From Gammaproteobacteria bacterium (GTDB lineage Bacteria; Pseudomonadota; Gammaproteobacteria; Pseudomonadales; Pseudohongiellaceae): 58,525 nt of DNA. Numbering within the stretch: position 1 is the first letter of the stretch; every line of letters begins with the position of its first letter. A model generated the notes under the pieces. It made no database searches and had not been told where the DNA came from. It was given only the letters and a program-made list of their open reading frames with translations. Both the position numbers and the translations under genes were made by a program. Positions 19,290-28,878 of this stretch are shown here, one piece after another. Location: NCBI GenBank assembly GCA_029242705.1, contig JAQWTK010000078.1, positions 1 to 58,525 of the forward strand, read 5' to 3'.

Positions 19290-19322
19290 CTATCGCCCCA
19301 GGTTATTCCCCTGGAGCGATAG
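19290..19322 (+). other. Long hairpin in the thiI-typA gap
   Basis: Thirteen-base arms, CTATCGCCCCAGG (19290-19302) and CCTGGAGCGATAG (19310-19322), pair with one mismatch around a 7-base loop. No T-run follows on either strand, so it is not a typical terminator. It lies 40 bp before typA and may be a leader structure or a weak factor-assisted terminator. Confidence 0.5.
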
Positions 19323-19361
19323 AGTTTAGTTTGCTTACCTAATATCTATAGAACGTTCATT

Positions 19362-21188
19362 GTGAAAGAAAAAATCAGAAATATAGCGATTATTGCTCAC
19401 GTAGATCATGGGAAGACAACTCTTGTTGATAAGCTCCTTCAGCAATCAGGAACTCTAGAAAGCCGTGGTAAGCAGGTCGAAAGAATTATGGATTTTAATG
19501 ATCAAGAAAGAGAGCGTGGAATCACAATACTTGCTAAAAATACGGCGATTAATTGGCAGGGTTATCATATAAATATAGTGGATACTCCGGGTCATGCAGA
19601 TTTTGGTGGAGAAGTAGAGCGAGTACTATCTATGGTTGATAGTGTATTGCTGTTGGTTGATGCCGTAGACGGTCCGATGCCCCAAACCCGATTTGTAACG
19701 CAAAAGGCTTTTGCACAAGGACTTAATCCGATTGTAATTATTAATAAAGTTGACCGAGACGGGTCCCGCCCAGACTGGGTTTTAAATGAAGTTTTCGACT
19801 TATTTGATAAGTTAGGGGCAAATGAAACTCAGCTCGATTTTCCAGTTATTTACGCATCAGCGTTACAAGGTACGTCTGGGTTTGAGGCTGATGCATTAGA
19901 TATAAACATGGATGTTGTTTTTAAAACGATAATAGAAAAAGTTCCCATTCCTAAAGTATTAACAGAGGCACCATTGCGGATGCAAATTAGCGCTTTGGAT
20001 TATAATAATTATGTTGGGGTTGTTGGTATTGGTCGAGTAACAAGCGGTACAGTGATGCCTAATCAGCAGGTAATAATTATTAATCGAGATGGAGAACAAA
20101 GAAAAGCAAAGATTTTGCAAGTTAAAAGTCATCTTGGTTTAGAGAGAATTGATGTCGACTTGGCAATCGCTGGTGAAATAATATGCATAACCGGTATTGA
20201 AAATCTTAAAATTTCAGACACTATTTGTGATCCTTCATGTGTTGATCCAATGCCGCCATTATCGGTTGATGAGCCTACCATTAGCATGGCTTTTCAGGTT
20301 AACGATTCTCCATTCGCTGGCTTAGAGGGCAAGTACATTACAACTCGTCATTTGAAGGAAAGACTTGAAAGAGAGTTACTCTCTAATGTAGCACTTCAGG
20401 TAGAGCAGGGTAGCGAACCAGACAAATATAAAGTATCTGGTCGAGGTGAACTACACCTGGCAGTTTTGATCGAAACTATGCGACGAGAAGGTTATGAACT
20501 TGCTGTATCAAAACCTGAGGTGATCTTATCTGAGGAAGATGGTAAAAAGCGAGAGCCATATGAATCTTTAGTTGTGGATTGCGAAGAACGACATCAGGGT
20601 GCGGTTATTGAAGAATTGGGAAATAGAAGGGCAGAGATGCAGGATCTTATGCCCGATGGGAAAGGTCGGGTTCGGATACAGTTTACGATTCCAACACGTG
20701 GCCTAATTGGCTTTAGATCGCTATTTTTGTCATTGACAAGCGGCTCTGGATTGATGACCCATGTGTTTAGTCATTATGGTGCTTATAAAGAGACCGATCT
20801 TGGTGGCCGTAATAATGGTGTATTGGTATCAATGGTTAAAGGTAAGGCTCTTGGATATTCCTTGTTTAACTTACAAGAGCGAGGTCGACTGTTTATAGAA
20901 CCAAATATAGATGTATACGAAGGGATGATAGTAGGGATACACAGTCGTGATAATGATCTTGTTGTTAATCCCACGAAGGCTAAACAGCTGACTAATATTC
21001 GAGCTGCAGGAACGGATGAAAATATTTTATTAACTCCTCCAATAAAGCACAGCTTAGAGCAAGCAATGGAATTTATCTCAGAAGATGAATTGGTTGAAGT
21101 GACTCCAACGAATATAAGACTGCGGAAGAAATTTCTTAAAGAAAATGAGCGTAAGCGGCATAGTCGGGGTGTGTTGGCAACAAAATGA
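19362..21188 (+). CDS. typA: Ribosome-associated translational GTPase TypA/BipA
   Basis: EF-G-like GTPase of 608 residues that binds ribosomes and assists 50S assembly, especially under cold or stress. G1 is AHVDHGKTTL near 11-20, the switch region is RERGITILAKNT, G3 is DTPGHADFGGEVE and G4 is NKVDRDGSRPDW. The C-terminal half includes GRGELHLAVLIETMRREGYE and the TypA-specific tail with NIRAAGTDENILLTPP. The start at 19362 is GTG (MKEKIRNIAIIAHVDHG). Its end overlaps dtd by 4 bases (ATGA). Confidence 0.97.
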   Translation: MKEKIRNIAIIAHVDHGKTTLVDKLLQQSGTLESRGKQVERIMDFNDQERERGITILAKNTAINWQGYHINIVDTPGHADFGGEVERVLSMVDSVLLLVDAVDGPMPQTRFVTQKAFAQGLNPIVIINKVDRDGSRPDWVLNEVFDLFDKLGANETQLDFPVIYASALQGTSGFEADALDINMDVVFKTIIEKVPIPKVLTEAPLRMQISALDYNNYVGVVGIGRVTSGTVMPNQQVIIINRDGEQRKAKILQVKSHLGLERIDVDLAIAGEIICITGIENLKISDTICDPSCVDPMPPLSVDEPTISMAFQVNDSPFAGLEGKYITTRHLKERLERELLSNVALQVEQGSEPDKYKVSGRGELHLAVLIETMRREGYELAVSKPEVILSEEDGKKREPYESLVVDCEERHQGAVIEELGNRRAEMQDLMPDGKGRVRIQFTIPTRGLIGFRSLFLSLTSGSGLMTHVFSHYGAYKETDLGGRNNGVLVSMVKGKALGYSLFNLQERGRLFIEPNIDVYEGMIVGIHSRDNDLVVNPTKAKQLTNIRAAGTDENILLTPPIKHSLEQAMEFISEDELVEVTPTNIRLRKKFLKENERKRHSRGVLATK

Positions 21189-21622
21189 TTGCTTTGATTC
21201 AGAGGGTTGATTACGCGAAAGTATTTGTCTCTAATGAACTTTATTCGGAAATTGGTGAGGGACTATTAGTATTTGTAGGCATAGAGAAAAAAGACTCTAG
21301 ATCTAATATTGAGAAATTGTTGGAAAAGTTGCTTGCTTATCGAATATTTAATGATGATGCAGGTAAAATGAATTTGAGTGTTCAAAATAAGAATGGTGAG
21401 ATAATGTTGGTTTCCCAATTTACGTTAGCAGCTAGTACTAATAAGGGCCTTCGTCCTAGTTTTTCATCGGCTAAAATACCATCAGAGGCAAAAGAGCTAT
21501 TTGACTACTTAGTAAGTTTTGCAAAAGGTAAGTATCCAAAAACTAAGAGTGGGAAATTTGCTGCCGATATGCGGATTGTTTTAGAAAACAATGGACCGGT
21601 TACTTTTCACATACGGGGTTAA
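21185..21622 (+). CDS. dtd: D-aminoacyl-tRNA deacylase Dtd
   Basis: Releases D-amino acids wrongly attached to tRNA. 145 residues, the standard size. The N-terminus MIALIQRVDYAKV, the active-site SQFTLAAST near 79-87 and the cross-subunit GPVTF motif near the C-terminus are all present. Its ATG overlaps the typA stop as ATGA, so translation is probably coupled. It converges on tatC with a 16-bp gap. Confidence 0.95.
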   Translation: MIALIQRVDYAKVFVSNELYSEIGEGLLVFVGIEKKDSRSNIEKLLEKLLAYRIFNDDAGKMNLSVQNKNGEIMLVSQFTLAASTNKGLRPSFSSAKIPSEAKELFDYLVSFAKGKYPKTKSGKFAADMRIVLENNGPVTFHIRG

Positions 21623-21638
21623 TTAGATCCGCTTAATG

Positions 21639-22391
21639 CTAATTCTGAACAATATTCTCTCCTTCTCGTTTGCGTATTATTCTGCCTGCTAGAATGCCGA
21701 GTTCGAATAGCGCCCACATGGGAAGTGCTAACATTGACTGGGTAAAAGGATCGGGCGGCGTTAAAAGCATAGCAACTACGAAACAACCTACTACGACGTA
21801 CGGCCGCTTTTCCGTAAGAGACTCCGGTTCCGCCAGGCCTGCCCATATACAGAGGAAAACTGCGATGGGAATTTCAAATGCAATGCCGAATGCGAAGAAT
21901 ATAGTTAAAGCGAAGCTAAGAAAGCTAGTTATATCAGGGGCGATCTGAATTCCGTCTGGGGCAACGGAAATAAAAAAACCGAAAATTATGCCAAAAAGAA
22001 TATAACGCGCAAACCCGATACCTGTATAGAATAAAACAACACTGGAGATAAAAAGAGGGATCGCGATAGCCTTTTCGTTTTTATATAAACCGGGAGCGAT
22101 AAATGACCACAATTGGTAAAGGACGTAGGGAGCGGCTAGTAAAAATGCTACGTAGAACGTTAATTTAAAAGGAGCAAAAAAGGGAGAGGTAGGATCGATT
22201 GCGATCATACTTGAGCCCTCAGGCAGGGCTTGAATTAGAGGCAGAGCGACATAGTTGTAGATATCATTAGCCCAATAGAAAAGAGCCAAAAATATTACGA
22301 CAATGGCGACAACACATTTTAAAATTCTGTCGCGCAATTCAATCAAATGATCGATTAAAGTAAGTTCTTTTTCTTCCTCAGCTGACACCAT
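21639..22391 (-). CDS. tatC: Sec-independent translocase subunit TatC
   Basis: Polytopic inner-membrane receptor of the twin-arginine pathway, about 250 residues with six predicted helices. Conserved parts are LIDHLIELRDRILK at the N-terminus, SFIAPGLYKNEK in the first periplasmic/cytosolic loop region and FALTIFFAFGIAFEIPIAVF. The start is uncertain by one codon: GTG 22394, ATG 22391 or GTG 22388 are adjacent, all within the end of tatB. Gene order tatA-tatB-tatC directly follows hisI-hisE, as in many gammaproteobacteria. Confidence 0.95.
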   Translation of the reverse strand: MVSAEEEKELTLIDHLIELRDRILKCVVAIVVIFLALFYWANDIYNYVALPLIQALPEGSSMIAIDPTSPFFAPFKLTFYVAFLLAAPYVLYQLWSFIAPGLYKNEKAIAIPLFISSVVLFYTGIGFARYILFGIIFGFFISVAPDGIQIAPDITSFLSFALTIFFAFGIAFEIPIAVFLCIWAGLAEPESLTEKRPYVVVGCFVVAMLLTPPDPFTQSMLALPMWALFELGILAGRIIRKREGENIVQN

Positions 22392-22860
22392 CACCTTGTT
22401 TCGCTTCTTTGGTAGATTTCTTTTGGCTCAATTTTGGGTTTTTTGAAGGAGTATATATATCTTTAGTAACTTCTTGAATCTCATCTGCCGTCCCTTTTAT
22501 TTCTTCTCTTATCGATTTTTCGTCGAGGCTTGATTCTTTTGTTGCATTCGATGCGCCAGGATCAAAGTTCTCTGTGCTCACAAGCTTATTTACAGACGTT
22601 TCCGTTTCCTTCGCTATGGTTTCAACTTTATTTTTCGTTTCATCAATTTGTGTCATTACTGATTCATTGTGAAGCTGTCGTCTAATTTCATCAGTATTTA
22701 GTTCTCTTTCTATCTCTGATTTCACTTTATAGAAGGAGCGCCTGAAGCGACCAATCCATAAACTTGCAGTTTTGATGGTCGCAGGAAGTTTCTCCGGCCC
22801 AATTACGATTAGAGCTATGATTAGAATGAGAAGTATTTCAGTCGAATGGATGTTAAACAT
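22378..22860 (-). CDS. tatB: Sec-independent translocase subunit TatB
   Basis: 160 residues. The N-terminal membrane helix (about 4-20) carries the conserved Glu and the hinge IGPEKLP that defines TatB. An amphipathic helix follows and then a long charged, variable tail. It binds substrate with TatC. It overlaps the tatC start by about 14 bases. Confidence 0.93.
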   Translation of the reverse strand: MFNIHSTEILLILIIALIVIGPEKLPATIKTASLWIGRFRRSFYKVKSEIERELNTDEIRRQLHNESVMTQIDETKNKVETIAKETETSVNKLVSTENFDPGASNATKESSLDEKSIREEIKGTADEIQEVTKDIYTPSKNPKLSQKKSTKEAKQGDGVS

Positions 22861-22920
22861 AGGCTGAATTAGCTAAAATGGGCACACAATTCACTTGAGG
22901 GATTAAGCGTTGTATTAAAC

Positions 22921-23148
22921 TTATTCCGTTTCCACTTTTTCGGCAGTAGCGTCTATAGTCTGTCCAGAGTTTTCTTCAGAATCTTCATCCTCTTCTTCAG
23001 GCTTATCATCTTTCATCGCGGTTTTGAACCCCTTCAGCGCACCCCCAAGATCAGAGCCTAAATTACGAAGTTTCTTCGTTCCAAAAAGCATCACTACTAT
23101 CAATAAAATAATAAGTAGTTGCCATATGCCAATTCCACCTATACCCAT
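22921..23148 (-). CDS. tatA: Sec-independent translocase pore subunit TatA
   Basis: 75 residues. One N-terminal helix (about 5-21, [18 protein letters not shown]) is followed by the TatA hinge [21 protein letters not shown] and an acidic tail. It polymerises to form the translocation path. A strong GGAGG lies six bases before the ATG, stronger than for tatB or tatC, consistent with TatA being needed in excess. Confidence 0.95.
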   Translation of the reverse strand: MGIGGIGIWQLLIILLIVVMLFGTKKLRNLGSDLGGALKGFKTAMKDDKPEEEDEDSEENSGQTIDATAEKVETE

Positions 23149-23189
23149 GTTAAACCTCCAGTACCAACAATCGACTATGTTGTTGATTT

Positions 23190-23525
23190 TTAATTTTGAC
23201 GAGACGCTTTTTCTTCAAGCCCAGATATATTAAACCGTTTCTTTAGTTCATCCAACACTTGCTCGGGCCCTAGACCCAGATGACTTAACATAACCATCGT
23301 ATGAAACCAAAGGTCGGCTGTTTCGTGGATTACAGCCTTCTCCGTGCTTTTTATTTTATGATCATACTCTTTTGCTGCCTGAATTAGCTCAGCTGCTTCC
23401 TCATTTACTTTATCTAGTATTTTCTCTAGGCCTTCCGTATATAAGCTAACGACATAAGAATCTTCAGAAGAAGAGGATTTTCTCTCTTCCAATACCTCAG
23501 CCAACTCGGAAAGTATATTAGTCAT
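23190..23525 (-). CDS. hisE: Phosphoribosyl-ATP pyrophosphatase HisE
   Basis: Second step of histidine synthesis. 111 residues of the all-alpha MazG-like fold, with [15 protein letters not shown] and [16 protein letters not shown] as the metal-binding helices. It is separate from hisI, unlike the fused enteric HisIE. It lies between hisI (38 bp) and tatA in one run. Confidence 0.95.
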   Translation of the reverse strand: MTNILSELAEVLEERKSSSSEDSYVVSLYTEGLEKILDKVNEEAAELIQAAKEYDHKIKSTEKAVIHETADLWFHTMVMLSHLGLGPEQVLDELKKRFNISGLEEKASRQN

Positions 23526-23563
23526 TTTAACACTCTACCTACAAAGTAAATATACCTTGGAAA

Positions 23564-23953
23564 TTAGGACTCGCCATATATTGCGGAAGGGTCCTTGAGA
23601 ACAGGCTCAAAGTCTAACCATTTCCCATTCTCGAGTTTTCGATAAAAACAGCTGTTTCTTCCCGTATGGCAAGCAATTCCACCTAATTGTTCTACTTGGT
23701 AACATAAAGTGTCATTGTCACAATCCAAATATACATCTACAAGTTTTTGCGTGTTGCCAGACTTCTCCCCTTTGCGCCACAGACCTGATCTAGATCGTGA
23801 CCAATAAACCGCACGGCCCTCTGATATCGAGACTTGCAGTGCTTCTTCATTTACCCACGCATGCATTAAAATACTGCCGGACGTCACGTCTTGCGTGACC
23901 ACAGGAACAAGGCCATCACGATTCCATTCGATTTGATCAACAAAGGAAGACAT
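23564..23953 (-). CDS. hisI: Phosphoribosyl-AMP cyclohydrolase HisI
   Basis: Third step of histidine synthesis, about 129 residues. Zn/Mg ligands are visible in YLDCDNDTLCYQVEQ and GIACHTGRNSCFYR; the core WSRSRSGLWRKGEKSGN is highly conserved. An upstream TTG frame start (23974) overlaps the ubiB stop; the ATG at 23953, 18 bp after ubiB, gives MSSFVDQIEWN and is preferred. Confidence 0.95.
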   Translation of the reverse strand: MSSFVDQIEWNRDGLVPVVTQDVTSGSILMHAWVNEEALQVSISEGRAVYWSRSRSGLWRKGEKSGNTQKLVDVYLDCDNDTLCYQVEQLGGIACHTGRNSCFYRKLENGKWLDFEPVLKDPSAIYGES

Positions 23954-23970
23954 TAGCTTAGTATGAGGCT

Positions 23971-25605
23971 TCAACGGTTAAAATACAAAAGGTAGAGACC
24001 TATTCCGCCGAGTAAAATAGCGAATATTGGTAAATTCGTTGTAAGTTCTGCGATAGGACGAAAAAGGGAGATCCCAGAAAGAAAAATCGAAATAACGCCA
24101 ACAAATTTTGCCGAACGACGCTTGTTTTCTCGCCCTATATCTAGAAATTCCTGTTTTTTATGCAGTAGTATGTTTTGTTCTTCTAATTGGAAATTATGAC
24201 TTGTCGTTTTAATAAGTAGTTCCGGAATTTCTGGTAATCTATCAATCCAATTAGGAATTTCTTCTTGAATTCGCTCTAGGAGCTTAAACGGACTGAGCCG
24301 CTTCGCATTCCAATTTTCCAAATAAGGAAGCGCCGTTTTCCATAGATCTAAGTTCGGATAAAGTTGTCTTCCTAACCCTTCGATATTCAATAATGTTTTT
24401 TGTAATAATACGAGCGAAGGTTGTACTTCCATATTAAATCGACTAGCGGTTTGAAATAGTTGAGTTAATAACTGCCCAAAGGAAATATCTTTTAAAGGTT
24501 TTTCGAAAATTGGCTCGCATACCATTCTAATCGCAGATTCGAATTCATGTATTTTCGTCTTTTTAGGAACCCAGCCACATTCGATATGCAGCCTTGCAAC
24601 CTTTCTATAGTCTCTTTTAAAAATCGCAAGTAGATTTTTGGCTAAATATTCTTGATCCTCCTTAGATAAGGAGCCGATGATAGCGCAATCAATTGCAATA
24701 TATTGTGGTTCCGATTTATTAGATTTAGAGACAAAGATATTTCCAGGATGCATGTCCGCATGAAAAAAATTGTGTTCAAAAACTTGGGTAAAAAAGATAT
24801 CAACGCCTATTTCCGCGAGTTTTTTTAGATCAACTTTATGCTTTTTTAATTGGGCAAGATCATTGACTGGAATCCCATCTATTCGCTCCATGACCATGAC
24901 ATTTTCACGCGTGAAATCCCAATAAACCTTAGGGACATAAAGTTTAGAAGAAGAATAAAAATTTCTAGCTAATTGAGAAGTGTTTGCTGCTTCGGATCTT
25001 AAGTCTAGTTCACCTAAGATTATTTCTTCATAATCATTAACAACTTCAATGGGCCGCAACCTTCTTCCCACATTTGTGTGTGTTTGGAAGAGTCTGGCAA
25101 CCCATTTTAGTAATTGAATATCTTCGTGTATTATCTTTTCTATGTTTGGGCGTATTATTTTTACGACAACTTCGTCATCGTTTTTTAAAACAGCCTTATG
25201 CACTTGAGCAACTGAAGCTGACGCAAAAGGTTGTGGATCTAACTTTTTAAATATTTCTTCTACATTTCTTCCCAAAGCTTCTTCTACTATTGCATCGATC
25301 CTTGGTTCTTCAAAAGGAGGAACGTTATCTTGAAGCTTTTCAAGTTCATCAGCTAAGTCCTTAGGGATGAAATCTCTTCTTGTAGATAAGAGTTGACCAA
25401 ATTTTATGTAAATCGGGCCTAAGTCTTCCATAGCTTTTCTTAGTCTTACTCCTCTCTTCTCGTCCTCATCAAAGCGGTTTCTTATGCGAAAAGAGAGAAG
25501 CAGCAACCTGATACCTAGAGCCCCTTGTTTTCGGTCTGCAAACTCGTCAAGTCGGTATTTTCTCACCACTCGAAGAATTTTAAGTAATCTAGGCAGTTGT
25601 AGCAC
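23971..25605 (-). CDS. ubiB: Ubiquinone biosynthesis accessory kinase-like protein UbiB
   Basis: Atypical ABC1/ADCK-family protein of 544 residues required for aerobic coenzyme Q synthesis. The KxGQ signature is IYIKFGQLLSTRRDF near 46-60, an Ala-rich loop is SASVAQVHKA, and the kinase-like core has VVKIIRP and HADMHPGNIFV. The last about 40 residues form two short membrane helices. It is the third gene of ubiE-ubiJ-ubiB; 91 bp separate it from ubiJ. Confidence 0.95.
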   Translation of the reverse strand: MLQLPRLLKILRVVRKYRLDEFADRKQGALGIRLLLLSFRIRNRFDEDEKRGVRLRKAMEDLGPIYIKFGQLLSTRRDFIPKDLADELEKLQDNVPPFEEPRIDAIVEEALGRNVEEIFKKLDPQPFASASVAQVHKAVLKNDDEVVVKIIRPNIEKIIHEDIQLLKWVARLFQTHTNVGRRLRPIEVVNDYEEIILGELDLRSEAANTSQLARNFYSSSKLYVPKVYWDFTRENVMVMERIDGIPVNDLAQLKKHKVDLKKLAEIGVDIFFTQVFEHNFFHADMHPGNIFVSKSNKSEPQYIAIDCAIIGSLSKEDQEYLAKNLLAIFKRDYRKVARLHIECGWVPKKTKIHEFESAIRMVCEPIFEKPLKDISFGQLLTQLFQTASRFNMEVQPSLVLLQKTLLNIEGLGRQLYPNLDLWKTALPYLENWNAKRLSPFKLLERIQEEIPNWIDRLPEIPELLIKTTSHNFQLEEQNILLHKKQEFLDIGRENKRRSAKFVGVISIFLSGISLFRPIAELTTNLPIFAILLGGIGLYLLYFNR

Positions 25606-25696
25606 TGATATTTATATCGCTATTTTGAAAGGGAGGCAAAGATATCATCTGTATTCTTGGCAAACAAGAAGTCAAAGCTTTACGATATCTCATTCT

Positions 25697-26326
25697 TCAG
25701 CCGTTTAGTTCGTTGATTTTAAGATAAAGTAAGTCGGCTCTAGCTTTGGTTCGATCTACTTTTAATTTTAGTTGATCTATGGAATCTCCAAAATCTTGCA
25801 GATTTGCGTTATGTGGGAATAACTTTCTCTCTTCTCTTAGGTATTCGTCAATATTTCTTTTTAAATTTACTGTTGTCTTTGATGACCAAGTCTTAGCTTT
25901 CAATAAAAAGCGTTCTAGCTCATTTGTAACAACTGGTCCAAGTATTGGTGCAAATAAGTTAAACCAATCGATATTTAATGAAAGAAGAGTGTTATTTAAA
26001 TCTTGCGCGAATTGAATGTCACCTTTTAACGTAATAGCCTGATTGGAGAGGCTGTTTTGGTTAATTAACAACCCTAGTAATTCCTTAGTTTTCCCAGATA
26101 CTTTTATATCAGGGCTTTCTTCTTCCTCTAAATCTGGTCCATTCACGCTTACTTGATTACTATTAAAGTGGACTGTAAATAGAAAATCGGGCGAGCTGCT
26201 TTCTATTTGTATTGATTTCCCGGAAAAAGCAGATAATTTATCTTTGATATGATCATCACTTTCTATTAAGTGATTAATAATTTTTTCACCCGGCCAAAGA
26301 ACAGAAGTTTTAATAAAGTTTTCCAT
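25697..26326 (-). CDS. ubiJ: Ubiquinone biosynthesis accessory factor UbiJ (SCP2 domain)
   Basis: 209 residues. The N-terminal about 110 residues form an SCP2-type lipid-binding domain and the last about 30 (LKLKVDRTKARADLLYLKINELN) look like a coiled coil. Sequence conservation in this family is low, so the call rests on domain layout and position between ubiE and ubiB. UbiJ organises the soluble Ubi complex and binds lipid intermediates. Its ATG shares one base with the ubiE stop (TAATG). Confidence 0.88.
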   Translation of the reverse strand: MENFIKTSVLWPGEKIINHLIESDDHIKDKLSAFSGKSIQIESSSPDFLFTVHFNSNQVSVNGPDLEEEESPDIKVSGKTKELLGLLINQNSLSNQAITLKGDIQFAQDLNNTLLSLNIDWFNLFAPILGPVVTNELERFLLKAKTWSSKTTVNLKRNIDEYLREERKLFPHNANLQDFGDSIDQLKLKVDRTKARADLLYLKINELNG

Positions 26327-27072
26327 TAGGGTTTAAATCCGATATGAATCGCACAAATACCGTTTATAACATTATGATATCTGCAATTTATCAGGCCTAC
26401 CTTTCTCAGCATATCTAGTAATGTTTCTTGATCGGGATGCATCTTTATTGATTCAATTAGATAACGATAACTATCTGAGTCTCCGGTTATAATTTTTCCG
26501 GCATAAGGCCATAAAGAGGAAAATGCGTTATAAGTTTTTTCCAGTAATCGGTTTTTTGGTTTCGAAAACTCTAGAATTACGAGGCGGCCGTTAGATTTAA
26601 GAACTCGACTCATAGATTCGAGTGCTGAATTTTTATTAGTAACATTACGTAACCCGTAAGCGATGCAAACACAATCGAAAGTACTGTCCGCAAAAGGTAG
26701 GTCTTCCGCGTTTACTTGTGCGAAATTTACATTAGAATTTTTCCCAAAATCTATGATTCGGTCTCGTCCAACTCTTAACATAGTTTCATTAATATCAGCT
26801 AAAACTACTTGGCCTTCGCTACCGACTATGCCAGAAAATTGCAAACTTAAGTCCCCTGTACCGCCAGCAAGGTCTAATATTTTGTGGCCAGGACGTAGCC
26901 CACTTAGTTGGACCATAAAGCGCTTAATTAACCGATGCGAACCAAGCGACATTAGATCATTCATCATATCGTAGCGACTAGCTACCGAGTGAAAGACTTG
27001 CCTGACTCTTTCCTGCTTTTCGTTTATTGGTACTTCTTCATAGCCGAAATCAGTTGTGTCTTGATCTTTCAT
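26326..27072 (-). CDS. ubiE: Ubiquinone/menaquinone C-methyltransferase UbiE
   Basis: SAM-dependent methyltransferase of 248 residues acting on demethylated quinone intermediates. It opens with DFGYEEVPINEKQERVRQVFHSVASRYDMMNDLMSLG-type residues (family signature), then SAM motif I LDLAGGTGDLSL, LPFADSTFDCVCIAYGLRNVTN and the C-terminal ALYHNVINGICAIHIG-like end (here CRYHNVINGICAIH). It lies 14 bp after the DUF971 gene. Confidence 0.95.
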   Translation of the reverse strand: MKDQDTTDFGYEEVPINEKQERVRQVFHSVASRYDMMNDLMSLGSHRLIKRFMVQLSGLRPGHKILDLAGGTGDLSLQFSGIVGSEGQVVLADINETMLRVGRDRIIDFGKNSNVNFAQVNAEDLPFADSTFDCVCIAYGLRNVTNKNSALESMSRVLKSNGRLVILEFSKPKNRLLEKTYNAFSSLWPYAGKIITGDSDSYRYLIESIKMHPDQETLLDMLRKVGLINCRYHNVINGICAIHIGFKP

Positions 27073-27086
27073 TTTTCCATTGATTA

Positions 27087-27491
27087 TTACTTTGTTTCGG
27101 GTTTAAGTTTTAGTATCTGGACATTAGCTGGCAGAGGTTCGCGCGTTTTCCCCGCTTTTTCAAGTTTGCTTAGATAATCACTCCAGAGCTTTTTTTGATT
27201 ATTCCCAAGGTTTTGCAAATAATCCCAACTAAAGATACCTGTGTTGTGCCCATCGTCAAACTCGAGCTTAAGAGCATAGTTTCCTACAAATTCTATCTGT
27301 TTCAGTTTTACATGCCGTTTCCCCGTTTGCAGAGTCTCCTGACCTTTGCCATGACCTCTAACCTCAGCCGAAGGAGAATGAACGCGGAGAAATTCAGCGG
27401 GTAAATGCAGCCGACTCCCATCAGAATAAATAAGCTCTAGTATCGCAGATTTCTTATGTAGTTTTATTTCTTTCGGACTAGTTACGTTCAT
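27087..27491 (-). CDS. DUF971 (gamma-butyrobetaine hydroxylase-like N-terminal) protein
   Basis: 134 residues. It shows the DUF971 pattern: SAILELIYSDGSRLHLPAEFLRVHSPSAEVRGHG, then a second half with LKLEFDDGHNTGIFSWDYL. The fold is the small N-terminal domain of gamma-butyrobetaine hydroxylase without the catalytic part. Its role is uncertain; related proteins are discussed in connection with Fe-S or metal handling. It stands between hslU (13 bp) and ubiE in a compact run, an arrangement I remember from Pseudomonas. Confidence 0.88.
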   Translation of the reverse strand: MNVTSPKEIKLHKKSAILELIYSDGSRLHLPAEFLRVHSPSAEVRGHGKGQETLQTGKRHVKLKQIEFVGNYALKLEFDDGHNTGIFSWDYLQNLGNNQKKLWSDYLSKLEKAGKTREPLPANVQILKLKPETK

Positions 27492-27504
27492 TTAAATATA
27501 TAAG

Positions 27505-28836
27505 TCACAGTATATAGCGACTAAGGTCTTCATCTTTGGCAAGCTCATCTAACTGTTTCTCTACGTAGATCTTATCAATAATTAGATCTTTATTATTTCC
27601 CACAGCTAAATCAGATGCCGAGAAAGATACCTCTTCTAACAATCTCTCCATTACCGTGTGCAACCGTCGTGCTCCAATATTTTCGGTTTTCTCGTTAACT
27701 TGCCAGGCAATTTCAGCTATTTTTTCTATACCATCTTTGCTGAATGTTATTTTAAGATTTTCTGTTTCTAAAAGGGCTTGGTACTGCTCGGTTAAAGAAG
27801 CGTCTGGTTCTTCTAGTATGCGTTGGAAATCTTCTGTAGTTAGAGGATTTAATTCAACTCGAATGGGCAGCCTACCTTGCAATTCAGGGATTAGATCTGA
27901 AGGTTTTGAAAGGTGGAAGGCTCCGGAACCTATAAAAAGGATATGATCAGTTTTGATGCTTCCATATTTTGAAGTGACCGTCGATCCTTCGATAAGAGGT
28001 AGTAAATCCCGCTGAACACCTTCTCGAGATACCCCCGCATTGCCTTGTTCGTTTTTATTAGTAACTTTGTCAATTTCATCAATAAATACGATGCCTGTTT
28101 GTTCTGTGGCCTCAACTGCTCGATTTTTTATCTCTTCTTCATTAATAAGCTTTGCGGCTTCTTCATCTTTGACCACCTTAAGCGCGGCTTTAATAGTCAT
28201 TCTCCTAGACCGTTTTCGATTGCTATTCATGTTGGAAAACATGCTTTTTAGTTGATTAGTCATATCTTCCAAGCCTGGGGGAGCCATGATCTCAACTCCA
28301 GCTGGAGATTCGGCAATTTTTATTTCTATTTCTTTATTATCTATTTCACCCTCGCGAAGTTTTTTCCTGAAGGCTTGTCGCGCACTAGACTTAGAACTTT
28401 CTTCGGTTTCATCTTCTGGTCTAGTTCCAGCCAAAACATCAAGAATTCGATCTTCTGCTCGGTCCTCTGCGAGATGTCGGACTTTTTGAATTTCTTTTTC
28501 GCGGATCATTTTTACGGACACATCCACAAGATCTCTAACGATAGATTCGACGTCCCTGCCCACATATCCTATTTCGGTAAACTTTGTAGCTTCTACTTTG
28601 ATGAAAGGTGCTTGCGCTAGTTTGGCGAGTCTGCGAGCGATTTCTGTTTTGCCGACTCCTGTTGGTCCTATCATTAGTATATTTTTAGGAGTGATTTCCG
28701 CTCGCAAGCTTTCATCAAGCTTCATTCTTCTCCAGCGATTTCTAAGCGCAATCGCTACGGCTCGTTTAGCCTTATCTTGACCGACAATATGTTTGTCAAG
28801 TTCAGACGTAATTTCCCTGGGCGTCATTATAGTCAT
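27505..28836 (-). CDS. hslU: ATP-dependent protease ATPase subunit HslU
   Basis: AAA+ unfoldase partner of HslV, 443 residues. [34 protein letters not shown] is the family N-terminus. Walker A is GPTGVGKT at 57-64 and Walker B is [10 protein letters not shown]. An I domain lies about 105-235, and the C-terminal SRYIL-type tail that docks into HslV is conserved. A TTG one codon upstream is possible; ATG 28836 has AGGA six bases before it. Confidence 0.97.
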   Translation of the reverse strand: MTIMTPREITSELDKHIVGQDKAKRAVAIALRNRWRRMKLDESLRAEITPKNILMIGPTGVGKTEIARRLAKLAQAPFIKVEATKFTEIGYVGRDVESIVRDLVDVSVKMIREKEIQKVRHLAEDRAEDRILDVLAGTRPEDETEESSKSSARQAFRKKLREGEIDNKEIEIKIAESPAGVEIMAPPGLEDMTNQLKSMFSNMNSNRKRSRRMTIKAALKVVKDEEAAKLINEEEIKNRAVEATEQTGIVFIDEIDKVTNKNEQGNAGVSREGVQRDLLPLIEGSTVTSKYGSIKTDHILFIGSGAFHLSKPSDLIPELQGRLPIRVELNPLTTEDFQRILEEPDASLTEQYQALLETENLKITFSKDGIEKIAEIAWQVNEKTENIGARRLHTVMERLLEEVSFSASDLAVGNNKDLIIDKIYVEKQLDELAKDEDLSRYIL

Positions 28837-28878
28837 CAAAGATCCTATATTGTGATATTTAGATCAAAATCAATTTAT

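Noticed and set aside
28252-28620. 122-codon plus-strand frame opposite hslU
   Set aside because: Aromatic-rich shadow of a well-supported hslU reading frame.
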